This document shows positions 1 through 6,277 of a stretch of DNA of 27,896 nt, in pieces; the first letter of the stretch is position 1; the number at the start of each line of letters is the position of its first letter. Below the pieces are notes generated by a model. That model ran no database searches and was not told the origin of the DNA. It worked only from the letters and a program-made list of their open reading frames with translations. Source of the stretch: Desulfotignum sp. (GTDB lineage: Bacteria; Desulfobacterota; Desulfobacteria; Desulfobacterales; Desulfobacteraceae); NCBI GenBank assembly GCA_021737445.1, contig JAIPDY010000008.1, positions 1-27,896 on the forward strand, written 5' to 3'. A program made the position numbers and the translations under genes.

Positions 1-12
1 AGCTATAGGCCC
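1..12 (-). tRNA. tRNA 5' end, probably tRNA-Ile, cut by window edge
   Basis: Read on the minus strand, bases 12 to 1 give GGGCCTATAGCT, which matches the acceptor stem and start of the D arm of bacterial tRNA-Ile(GAU) (GGGCCTATAGCTCAG...). Only 12 nt are inside the window, so the anticodon cannot be seen and another tRNA with this acceptor stem remains possible. A good -10 (TATAAT) lies about 29 nt upstream. The gene would follow rpoD in the same direction. Confidence 0.45.
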
Positions 13-40
13 ATTGCCGCTGGCATCCAAACAAACTTTA

Positions 41-71
41 ATTATATGTAGCAAACAGGTGTTCAAGGCAA
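41..71 (-). promoter_or_regulatory. Candidate sigma70 promoter for the left-edge tRNA
   Basis: On the minus strand, TTGCCT (66-71) is followed after 19 nt by a perfect TATAAT (41-46). The expected start is near 34, about 20 nt before the putative tRNA-Ile. The -10 is strong; the -35 and its long spacer are weak. Confidence 0.35.
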
Positions 72-74
72 TAT

Positions 75-1931
75 TTAATTTTCTATAAATGTTTTGACGT
101 TTTTGCTCCTGGTGGGGTGGCGCAGTTTTCTCAAGGCTTTGGCCTCAATCTGGCGGATCCGTTCCCGGGTCACTGTAAAATCTTTGCCCACCTCTTCCAG
201 GGTATGGTCAGATTTTTCTCCAATGCCAAACCGCATGCGCAGCACTTTTTCCTCTCTGGGAGTCAGGGTGGCTAAAATTTTGCGGGTCTGTTCCGCCAGG
301 CTGAAATCTATGGCTGCTTCCGAGGGGATTGAGAACTTCTTGTCTTCGATAAAATCCCCAAGATGGCTGTCTTCTTCCTCTCCAATTGGAGTTTCCAGGG
401 AAATAGGTTCTTTTGCTATTTTCAATACCCTCCGGACCTTGTCAATGGGAATTTCCATCTTTTGAGCAATCTCTTCAGGAGAGGGTTCTTTTCCCATCTC
501 CTGAACCAGGTACCGGGAAGTTCTGATGAGTTTGTTAATGGTTTCAATCATATGCACCGGAATCCGGATGGTTCTGGCCTGGTCAGCAATGGCCCGGGTG
601 ATGGCCTGCCGTATCCACCAGGTGGCATAGGTGGAAAATTTATACCCCCGCCTGTATTCAAACTTGTCCACCGCCTTCATCAGCCCGATATTGCCCTCCT
701 GGATCAGATCAAGAAACTGAAGTCCCCGGTTGGTATATTTTTTGGCGATGCTCACCACCAGCCTCAGATTGGCACGGACCAGTTCCCGTTTGGCAAAATC
801 AGCGCTTCTCCTGCCTTTGTCAATACCCTGTGTTATGGCCCGAAGATCATCTGAATCCCCTTTTATAAGCTCTTTTCTCAACGCCACCTGATCCATGACA
901 GCCTGGATATCTTTGTGCAGCAAAACTGCCCTGTCCACGCCAAGATCTGTCCGGGCTGTGACCCACTGGACAAATTTTTCCTGATCAGACGCCTGCTTGA
1001 GCATGGTGTCTTTCATCACATTAAAGGTTCTGGCACAATTTTCCAGCAGCCTGTCAACCGTGTCAAACCACACAATGGTACCCCGGATACTTTTTTCAAT
1101 GGTATCAATGACATTGGATTCAAACCGCCAGCGTTTAAGTTCTTCAAAAATCTGCTCGGTTCCCTGGCAGATCTCTTCTGTCAGTGTCTGATATTTCTTG
1201 GTTGATTTTCTCAGGCCGTGAAGTTGATCCCGCTTGGCCTGATTGCTTTCATGAATCTCTTTAATGATTGCCAGGGATTCAAGAAATTTTTCCTGTTTTG
1301 ATACCTCATCCACCACCCCGTCCCCTTCATCCACATCCCGCAGAACATGTTTGGGCCGGATGGATTTTTTTTTCATTTTTTTCCCATACAGAAAAATGGT
1401 ATTCAAAGAAATCGGGCAGTCCAGCATGGCCCGAAGCACATCCCGCTCTCCCACCTCAATTTTTTTGGCAATTTCGATTTCACCTTCCCGGCTCAAGAGA
1501 GTAACCATTCCCATCTCTTTGAGATACATCTTAACCGGATCAGTTACCGCGCCAAATTCCAGGTCAGGTCTTTCCTTTGCAGCGGAAAAGAGATCTTTTC
1601 CATCACCACCATGACTTTTTTTATGTTTTGACTCCGGCCGGCTTTTTTCTTTTTTATTTACCGGCTTTCCAGCGTGTTTGCCGGTTGCAGATGCCCTGCT
1701 GCCGGCTTTTTTATTTCCGGTTTTTTCAAGATCCACCAGTTTGATGCCAAGTTCCTCGAACTGAACCACGATATCTTCGATCTGATCAGGGGATTTCAAA
1801 TCATCTGATATGGCATCATTGATTTCGGCAAAAGAGAGAGTGCCATGTTTTTTACCTTTTTCGATAAGTTTTTTTAACTGGGATTTGCTGATCACCACAT
1901 TCTCTCCTGAGTTTATTGCCTTATCTGCCAT
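75..1931 (-). CDS. rpoD: RNA polymerase primary sigma factor RpoD (sigma70)
   Basis: This is the housekeeping sigma factor that directs RNA polymerase to -10/-35 promoters. At 618 aa it has the usual length for a proteobacterial RpoD. Region 1.1 covers about residues 12-70. A Lys/Ser-rich linker follows at 71-115. Region 1.2 begins at DPVKMYLKEMG (131-141), and a non-conserved insert runs to about 370. Region 2 (386-460) contains LRLVVSIAKKY, the core-binding DLIQEGNIGLM and the -10-binding FSTYATWWIRQAI. Region 3 is about 465-535. Region 4 (about 550-610) contains TPREEKVLRMRFG and the -35-reading helix VTRERIRQIE. The ATG is preceded by GGGAGG. The gene lies 24 nt after dnaG in the same direction, so the two are probably cotranscribed, as in the classic rpsU-dnaG-rpoD operon. 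No rpsU is seen here. Confidence 0.97.
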   Translation of the reverse strand: MADKAINSGENVVISKSQLKKLIEKGKKHGTLSFAEINDAISDDLKSPDQIEDIVVQFEELGIKLVDLEKTGNKKAGSRASATGKHAGKPVNKKEKSRPESKHKKSHGGDGKDLFSAAKERPDLEFGAVTDPVKMYLKEMGMVTLLSREGEIEIAKKIEVGERDVLRAMLDCPISLNTIFLYGKKMKKKSIRPKHVLRDVDEGDGVVDEVSKQEKFLESLAIIKEIHESNQAKRDQLHGLRKSTKKYQTLTEEICQGTEQIFEELKRWRFESNVIDTIEKSIRGTIVWFDTVDRLLENCARTFNVMKDTMLKQASDQEKFVQWVTARTDLGVDRAVLLHKDIQAVMDQVALRKELIKGDSDDLRAITQGIDKGRRSADFAKRELVRANLRLVVSIAKKYTNRGLQFLDLIQEGNIGLMKAVDKFEYRRGYKFSTYATWWIRQAITRAIADQARTIRIPVHMIETINKLIRTSRYLVQEMGKEPSPEEIAQKMEIPIDKVRRVLKIAKEPISLETPIGEEEDSHLGDFIEDKKFSIPSEAAIDFSLAEQTRKILATLTPREEKVLRMRFGIGEKSDHTLEEVGKDFTVTRERIRQIEAKALRKLRHPTRSKNVKTFIEN

Positions 1932-1955
1932 AAAATGCCTCCCAAAGGCTAAACG

Positions 1956-3731
1956 TTATTGACTATCATGTAATTGTCGAATTTCCTGCTGCTTCAATTT
2001 CAACAGTTCCATCACATCCGCATCACAGCCCTTTTCCGCGCGGATAATCTTTGCTGTTAAAATATTTTCCTTCTTTTTTTTAATCCGGATAATCCGGTTG
2101 ATAATGGATATCGCAGCATTGTGCAGATCTGTTTTTCCGTCAAGTTCATCTGCCATGGCAAGGGATGCAACCAGTTCCTTATCCCCCTCTTTTTCCATTT
2201 TTGCCATGACATGGTTGACAAAGCCCTTCTGGCCGGTATCAGCTTTGGCAATAATTTTTCCAATATGGCAAAGCTGTTGTGAATAAAAACAATCCAGTAC
2301 TTCGGATTGTTGCACCGTTGATATGATATCCGGGCAATGAAGCATCAAAGATAACAGCTGTTTTTCCCTGGGATCAGATGTCAGTGCCTGATCATCCACC
2401 TGTTGGTCAGGGGCAAGGCCATTTTCGGAAACGCCATGGGTCACCTGTTCTTTGACTTTTTCAAGCACCGCCTTTTCATCGATACTTAAAGTTTCAGCCA
2501 GTTCTCTGATGTGCAGGGACCGCAGCGCACTGTCCTGGATGCCTGCCAGAAACGGTTTCATGTCATCCAATATCCGGATTCTTCCCTCCACAGATAATCC
2601 ATGGGTATCCATGGACACCTGAAGCAGAAACTGCATCACTGATTTTGCCTGATCCACCAAACCCAAAAAAGCATCCGGCCCGTGATTTACCACATATGTG
2701 TCAGGGTCTTCTCCCCGGGGCAACACCAGTATGCGTGTATCAACCCCTTCGTTCATGAATGTTTTAATGCTGCGCCTGGCTGCATTTATCCCGGCGGCAT
2801 CTGAATCAAAAACCAGCACCATTGAAGGGGCGTAACCTTTAAGTACCCTGACATGTTCAGCTGTCAATGCTGTTCCCAGGGTTGCCACTGTGTTTTTAAT
2901 GCCGTTTTGAAACAGGGACAGAAAATCAAAATACCCTTCCACAATATGCACGGTACCGGTTTTGCGGCAATGCTGTTTTGCTGCGTGGAGACCGTAAAGG
3001 ATCCTGGTTTTGCTGTAAACCGGTGTTTCAGGTGAATTCATGTATTTGGGCATGCTGTCATCCATGACCCGGCCCCCGAATCCTGCCACCTGCATGTTGA
3101 TATCAAAGATGGGAAACATCAGCCGGTTTCTGAACCGGTCATAAAATCCGTTTTGATTTTTTCTGGGAAGGATCAATCCTGAATTCAATGCAGCCTGTCT
3201 TCCGATTTTTCCGTTTTTTAAGAAACCCACCACACCCTCCCACTGATCCATGGCATATCCAAGATGAAATTCATCAATGGTTGTTTGGGTGATATTTCTT
3301 TTTTCAAGATATTGCCTGGCATGATACCCGTACCGGTCCTGCCTGAGGAGATTTTCATAGAAACCCATGACCTTCTTGTTGAGGCGGAACAAAGATTCTT
3401 TTAGTGCAAGGTGCCTTTTTTTGACAGGATCCAGATGCCCGATTTCCAGCACGATATTGTATCTGCGGGCCAGCATTTTTACAGCTTCGGGAAAAGACAG
3501 TCCGTGATATTTCATCACATAGGAAATACTGTTTCCGCCGGCACTGCAGCCAAAGCAATGAAAAATCTGTTTGGCCGGATTCACTGAAAACGACGGGGTT
3601 TTCTCTGAATGAAACGGGCACAGGCCGAAAAAATTCTGGCCTGATTTTTTAAGGATAACAGATTCTGATACGATGTCGACAATGTCTGACGCGTTTAGAA
3701 TTTCTGAAATTTTATCTTCAGGAATAAACAT
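1956..3731 (-). CDS. dnaG: DNA primase DnaG
   Basis: DnaG makes the RNA primers for chromosome replication and is recruited by the DnaB helicase. The 591-aa product starts MFIPEDKI, typical of the family. An N-terminal CHC2 zinc finger uses C38, H41, C59 and C62. The catalytic core follows, with the RNAP-basal-domain motif around 200-260 and a TOPRIM domain at about 259-340. The TOPRIM Glu is in VEGYFDF (E265) and the DxD is in FDSDAAG (D309, D311). The region after about 440 is the DnaB-interacting helical domain. No strong ribosome binding site stands next to the ATG; GGAG lies about 17 nt upstream. The gene is first in a dnaG-rpoD unit. It follows hisA after 94 nt that carry a candidate promoter, a hairpin and an 18-bp palindrome. 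Confidence 0.97.
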   Translation of the reverse strand: MFIPEDKISEILNASDIVDIVSESVILKKSGQNFFGLCPFHSEKTPSFSVNPAKQIFHCFGCSAGGNSISYVMKYHGLSFPEAVKMLARRYNIVLEIGHLDPVKKRHLALKESLFRLNKKVMGFYENLLRQDRYGYHARQYLEKRNITQTTIDEFHLGYAMDQWEGVVGFLKNGKIGRQAALNSGLILPRKNQNGFYDRFRNRLMFPIFDINMQVAGFGGRVMDDSMPKYMNSPETPVYSKTRILYGLHAAKQHCRKTGTVHIVEGYFDFLSLFQNGIKNTVATLGTALTAEHVRVLKGYAPSMVLVFDSDAAGINAARRSIKTFMNEGVDTRILVLPRGEDPDTYVVNHGPDAFLGLVDQAKSVMQFLLQVSMDTHGLSVEGRIRILDDMKPFLAGIQDSALRSLHIRELAETLSIDEKAVLEKVKEQVTHGVSENGLAPDQQVDDQALTSDPREKQLLSLMLHCPDIISTVQQSEVLDCFYSQQLCHIGKIIAKADTGQKGFVNHVMAKMEKEGDKELVASLAMADELDGKTDLHNAAISIINRIIRIKKKKENILTAKIIRAEKGCDADVMELLKLKQQEIRQLHDSQ

Positions 3732-3774
3732 CGCTTCAGGTCATGACTCCAAAATTTCAAATGGTTATGCAATA

Positions 3775-3792
3775 GTACTTAAATTTAAGTAC
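3775..3792. promoter_or_regulatory. 18-bp perfect palindrome in the dnaG-rpoD promoter region
   Basis: GTACTTAAATTTAAGTAC reads identically on both strands. It overlaps the best -10 candidate of dnaG and sits about 44 nt upstream of the dnaG start. A perfect dyad of this length at a promoter is the usual form of a homodimeric repressor operator. It cannot form a normal RNA hairpin because it has no loop. The cognate regulator is unknown. Confidence 0.55.
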
Positions 3793-3809
3793 ATAAACCA
3801 ACTTGTCAA
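3782..3809 (-). promoter_or_regulatory. Candidate sigma70 promoter for dnaG-rpoD
   Basis: On the minus strand a perfect -35 TTGACA (3804-3809) is followed after 16 nt by TAAATT (3782-3787), a weak -10 inside the 18-bp palindrome. The -35 overlaps the outer arm of the hairpin at 3808-3827. The -35 is convincing; the -10 choice is uncertain. Confidence 0.45.
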
Positions 3810-3827
3810 TCACCGGAACCGGTGATT
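3808..3827 (-). repeat. 9-bp inverted repeat at the hisA stop codon
   Basis: AATCACCGG and CCGGTGATT are separated by only 2 nt. The repeat includes the hisA stop codon and touches the -35 of the dnaG promoter. In RNA it could form an 8-bp stem with a 4-nt loop at the end of the hisA message. No U-tract follows, so it is not a standard intrinsic terminator. Confidence 0.45.
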
Positions 3828-4554
3828 ATGCTGCTGCTGAAATCCGCATGGCTTCCCTTAAATCAAGGCTGCCTTCGTAGAGCGCTTTTCCTGTAATGAC
3901 GCCGGTCACCCCAAAGGTTGCTATCTGGCACAGATGCCTGATGTCATCTATGGTGGCAACCCCTCCGGAGGCGATAACCGGTATGGAAACCGCCTGAGCC
4001 AGGGCAGCGGTCTCCTGGATATTCGGACCGGTCTGCATCCCGTCCCGGTGAATATCTGTAAAATTAATAGCTGCCACACCAGATGATTCAAACTGTTTTG
4101 CCAGGTCAACGGCACGGGTTCTGGATGTCTTGCTCCAGCCCTCAACCGCTACCATGCCGTCTCTGGCATCAATGCCCACCACAATTTTTTCTTCAAATAA
4201 TTTACAGGCCTGTTTAACAAATTCCGGCCGGTACAGGGCTTCACTGCCGATGATCACCCGAAAAACACCCGCGTTCAGATATTTTTCAATGGTGTCAATA
4301 TCCCGGATGCCTCCGCCCACCTGAATGGGCACGGTAACCTGCTTTAAGATAGCACAAATGGAATCAAAATTTATGGCTGACTTGGCAAAAGCCCCGTCCA
4401 GATCCACCACATGGATCATTTGGGCTCCCTGTTTTTCCCATTTTACAGCCATTGCGGCCGGATCATCCGCATAATGGGTGGCATCTTCCATGCGGCCCTG
4501 GAGCAGTCGGACGCATTTGCCCTGTTTAATATCAACTGCAGGTATGATAATCAT
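3826..4554 (-). CDS. hisA: HisA, phosphoribosylformimino-5-aminoimidazole carboxamide ribotide isomerase
   Basis: HisA is a cytosolic (beta/alpha)8-barrel isomerase that converts ProFAR to PRFAR in histidine biosynthesis. The 242-aa protein begins MIIIPAVDIKQGKCVRL. Catalytic Asp residues are D8 (strand 1) and D129 in GIDARDG (strand 5). Phosphate-binding segments include VGGGIRD (about 79-85), TDIHRDGM (166-173) and the ASGGV segment near 195. The VDIK start and DIHRDG motif favour HisA over HisF. The gene lies 56 nt downstream of hisB in the same direction and is probably cotranscribed. No other his genes are in the window, so the pathway is at least partly dispersed. Confidence 0.96.
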   Translation of the reverse strand: MIIIPAVDIKQGKCVRLLQGRMEDATHYADDPAAMAVKWEKQGAQMIHVVDLDGAFAKSAINFDSICAILKQVTVPIQVGGGIRDIDTIEKYLNAGVFRVIIGSEALYRPEFVKQACKLFEEKIVVGIDARDGMVAVEGWSKTSRTRAVDLAKQFESSGVAAINFTDIHRDGMQTGPNIQETAALAQAVSIPVIASGGVATIDDIRHLCQIATFGVTGVITGKALYEGSLDLREAMRISAAA

Positions 4555-4610
4555 ATATTTAGGGGTTCCTGTGTTAAGGTGTTTTAAGCCTTAAGGCAGA
4601 CAAAGCACGG

Positions 4611-5198
4611 CTAAAGGGCGCCTTTGCTGGAAAGCGTGCCTGAAATCTTATCTCCAATCCGGGTTGCCTGGTGCAATGACCGCCCCATTGCCTTGAATAC
4701 AGATTCCAGCACATGGTGTTCATTGGTGCCGTAAAACGCATTTATATGAATATTGAATCTGCCTTTTGTGCAGAATGCCTGGAAAAATTCTTTGGCAAGA
4801 AATGCATCAAACAACGAACCTGATCTGAGATTCTCAGGAAGATGATACACCAGATAGGGCCTGTTGGACAGATCAATGGTGACCCTGGAAAGGGCCTCAT
4901 CCATTGGCACACAACTGTCACCAAACCGCTGTATCCCTTTTTTATCCCCCAGGGCAGCATACAGGGCCTGGCCCAGAACCAGCCCGGTATCCTCCACTGT
5001 GTGATGAAAATCAACAGCCAGGTCACCTGCTGCAATAATTTTAAGATCAAAAAATCCATGAACGCAAAAAGCTGTCAACATATGATCAAAAAAGGCAATG
5101 CCGGTTGTAATATCAGCATTGCCCGTTCCATCCAGATCCATCTGGATCTCTATTTTTGTCTCTTTTGTCTGTCTGGAAACCCCTGCATCCCGAGCCAT
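4611..5198 (-). CDS. hisB: HisB, imidazoleglycerol-phosphate dehydratase
   Basis: HisB catalyses the manganese-dependent dehydration of imidazole glycerol phosphate in histidine biosynthesis. The 195-aa product is monofunctional, without the N-terminal phosphatase found in enteric HisB. Two repeated metal-binding halves are visible: FFDHML (H39) with DFHHTVED (H65, H66, E69), then YGTNEHHVLE (E160, H161, H162). The frame is open further upstream, but the ATG at 5198 is chosen because AAGGGA lies 6 nt before it and the protein then begins MARDAGVSRQTKETKIEI, as expected. hisA follows after 56 nt. A near-consensus promoter lies about 80 nt upstream. Confidence 0.96.
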   Translation of the reverse strand: MARDAGVSRQTKETKIEIQMDLDGTGNADITTGIAFFDHMLTAFCVHGFFDLKIIAAGDLAVDFHHTVEDTGLVLGQALYAALGDKKGIQRFGDSCVPMDEALSRVTIDLSNRPYLVYHLPENLRSGSLFDAFLAKEFFQAFCTKGRFNIHINAFYGTNEHHVLESVFKAMGRSLHQATRIGDKISGTLSSKGAL

Positions 5199-5221
5199 GA
5201 AAAATCCCTTGAAAACAAAAT

Positions 5222-5251
5222 AAAGGCCTTTGTATGGTTGATTATCCAACC
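5222..5251 (-). promoter_or_regulatory. Two short dyads in the hisB leader
   Basis: The predicted hisB leader contains a 5-bp stem with a 6-nt loop (5236-5251, GGTTG/CAACC), then the 10-nt palindrome AAAGGCCTTT (5222-5231) and a U-rich stretch before the ribosome binding site. There is no leader peptide with a run of His codons, so classic his attenuation is not supported. Confidence 0.25.
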
Positions 5252-5283
5252 TGATAACAGAACACTGCCAACACCAATCTTTA

Positions 5284-5312
5284 ATAATATGCAAAAATGG
5301 CTCTATTGTCAA
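5284..5312 (-). promoter_or_regulatory. Sigma70 promoter for hisBA
   Basis: On the minus strand a perfect TTGACA (5307-5312) is followed after exactly 17 nt by TATTAT (5284-5289). The predicted start is near 5277, giving a leader of about 80 nt before hisB. This is among the best promoter matches in the window. Confidence 0.65.
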
Positions 5313-5322
5313 TTGATTTGTT

Positions 5323-5344
5323 GCAAATATTTAGAGGTATTTGC
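5323..5344. repeat. 7-bp inverted repeat upstream of the hisB promoter
   Basis: GCAAATA and TATTTGC are separated by 8 nt and end 10 nt upstream of the hisB -35. The repeat is AT-rich with no U-tract on either strand, so an operator is more likely than a terminator. The evidence is sequence symmetry only. Confidence 0.3.
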
Positions 5345-5391
5345 TGGCTGCTGCCCCCCTGCTTGTTCACACAGGATCAATATTAGCGGCC

Positions 5392-5931
5392 TTATTTGAT
5401 CAATTTGACCATCTCTCTGAAATGATCACCTTGGGCCCGCCGCATCAATTCAAAGAAAATCATTTCCACAGAGGTTTTCTGGGCACCGGCCTGAACAGTT
5501 CTTTGGAGACCGATTTCTTTGTTTTCCCTGGTTCTGGATGACACACAGTCTGATACAACCTGGACCTCATATCCCTTGTTGAGCAATTCATAAGCTGTCT
5601 GAAAAACACAGATATGGGTTTCAATGCCGGCTATCAGGATCTGATTCCTGGACAGAGCATTGAATTTTTCCATAAATACCGGCTCCTGGCAACAGGAAAA
5701 GCTGTCTTTTTCAATGGGAGATACCCCTGTCATCAACTGCCGGATACTGTCTATTGTGGGACCTATCTTTGAAGGGATCTGTTCCATCCAGAGAATGGGC
5801 ACATCCAGTATCTGCATCCCCTTGATCAGTATTTCCAGAGACTTAAACATTTTTTCTTTTTCATACATCACCTGGGCCAGCTGGCCCTGAACATCCACCA
5901 GCAGCATAACGGTATTGTCAGTGGAAAACAT
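5392..5931 (-). CDS. Isochorismatase-family cysteine hydrolase
   Basis: This is an alpha/beta hydrolase of the isochorismatase/nicotinamidase superfamily, closest in look to YcaC-like hydrolases. Its substrate cannot be named. The 179-aa protein shows the family triad: D13 in LLVDVQG, K75 in IEKDSFS and nucleophile C108 in GIETHICV, which also carries the usual cis-peptide segment. The ATG at 5931 is chosen because AAGGAGG stands 6 nt upstream. A longer open frame would run into the tRNA-Leu gene. The start is only 24 nt from the encoded CCA end of tRNA-Leu(TAG), and no promoter fits in that gap, so it is probably cotranscribed with the two tRNAs. Domain assignment is secure; the biochemical role is unknown. 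Confidence 0.88.
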   Translation of the reverse strand: MFSTDNTVMLLVDVQGQLAQVMYEKEKMFKSLEILIKGMQILDVPILWMEQIPSKIGPTIDSIRQLMTGVSPIEKDSFSCCQEPVFMEKFNALSRNQILIAGIETHICVFQTAYELLNKGYEVQVVSDCVSSRTRENKEIGLQRTVQAGAQKTSVEMIFFELMRRAQGDHFREMVKLIK

Positions 5932-5955
5932 GGGTAGCCTCCTTGTTTTTCTGGC

Positions 5956-6040
5956 TGGTACCGAAGAGAGGACTTGAACCTCCACGCCTTGCGGCACTAG
6001 ATCCTAAGTCTAGCGTGTCTACCAATTCCACCACTTCGGC
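5956..6040 (-). tRNA. tRNA-Leu (TAG anticodon)
   Basis: The 85-nt gene starts GCCGAAGTGG and ends CTTCGGTACCA, with CCA encoded. The acceptor stem pairs GCCGAAG with CTTCGGT (one G-U pair). The anticodon arm is CTAGA-CTTAGGA-TCTAG, giving anticodon TAG. A long variable arm and the TTCAAGT T loop mark a class II leucine tRNA. It lies 32 nt downstream of the second tRNA-Leu. Confidence 0.96.
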
Positions 6041-6072
6041 TCTGGATCTGTATTTGTTGATTGGATTTGAGA

Positions 6073-6159
6073 TGGTGCCGAAGGGGAGATTCGAACTCCC
6101 ACAAGCGTACGCTCGCCAGTCCCTGAAACTGGTGCGTCTACCAATTCCGCCACTTCGGC
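6073..6159 (-). tRNA. tRNA-Leu (CAG anticodon)
   Basis: The 87-nt gene starts GCCGAAGTGGCGG and ends CTTCGGCACCA, with CCA encoded and a fully paired acceptor stem. The anticodon arm is CCAGT-TTCAGGG-ACTGG, giving anticodon CAG. A long variable arm (about GCGAGCGTACGCTTGT) and the TTCGAAT T loop fit class II leucine tRNA. It is the first gene of the tRNA-Leu pair, about 55 nt from the predicted transcription start. Confidence 0.96.
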
Positions 6160-6180
6160 ACATCTTTTGAACCGCTTTGT

Positions 6181-6216
6181 CAACCATAATTTAACATTGC
6201 GTTAAAACGATGGTTG
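6181..6216. repeat. 36-nt imperfect hairpin between tRNA-Leu and ribF
   Basis: Outer arms CAACCAT/ATGGTTG (7 bp) and inner arms TTTAAC/GTTAAA (6 bp) enclose the 5-nt loop ATTGC, with a small AA/ACG internal loop. On the minus strand it lies at the start of the predicted tRNA leader. On the plus strand it covers the upstream part of the ribF promoter. It may be an operator or a leader RNA structure. No U-tract follows it. Confidence 0.5.
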
Positions 6217-6225
6217 GGATATATA
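6197..6225 (+). promoter_or_regulatory. Candidate sigma70 promoter for ribF operon
   Basis: TTGCGT (6197-6202) is followed after 17 nt by TATATA (6220-6225), about 53 nt before the ribF ATG. The -10 hexamer is self-complementary and is the same one used by the opposing tRNA promoter. Confidence 0.4.
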
Positions 6226-6248
6226 TATGTGTTTGGAAGTTTTGTCAA
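6220..6248 (-). promoter_or_regulatory. Sigma70 promoter for tRNA-Leu pair
   Basis: On the minus strand a perfect TTGACA (6243-6248) is followed after 17 nt by TATATA (6220-6225). The predicted start near 6213 places the first tRNA about 55 nt downstream. Confidence 0.6.
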
Positions 6249-6277
6249 CAATATTTATTTCTGGTGTAAAGGAAAAT

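Noticed and set aside
94..1614. Several plus-strand frames opposite rpoD
   Set aside because: They are antisense to a confidently identified conserved gene and none has a promoter, ribosome binding site or family match.
3808..3827. Intrinsic terminator after hisA
   Set aside because: The stem is good but it is followed by GACAAGTTGG, not a U-tract, and the loop is minimal.
4573..4597. TTAAGG/CCTTAA repeats between hisB and hisA
   Set aside because: Short AT-rich dyads in a 56-nt spacer, compatible with chance. No promoter or terminator features accompany them.
5199..5283. Histidine-type attenuator leader upstream of hisB
   Set aside because: No short frame with consecutive His codons is present and the dyads are too weak to form a terminator/antiterminator pair.
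5932..5997. Longer start of the isochorismatase-family hydrolase
   Set aside because: It would run through the 3' part of tRNA-Leu(TAG). The ATG at 5931 has an ideal ribosome binding site.
6160..6277. FMN riboswitch upstream of ribF
   Set aside because: The region is too short and lacks the conserved multi-helix FMN-aptamer segments. The hairpin present lies upstream of the predicted ribF transcription start.
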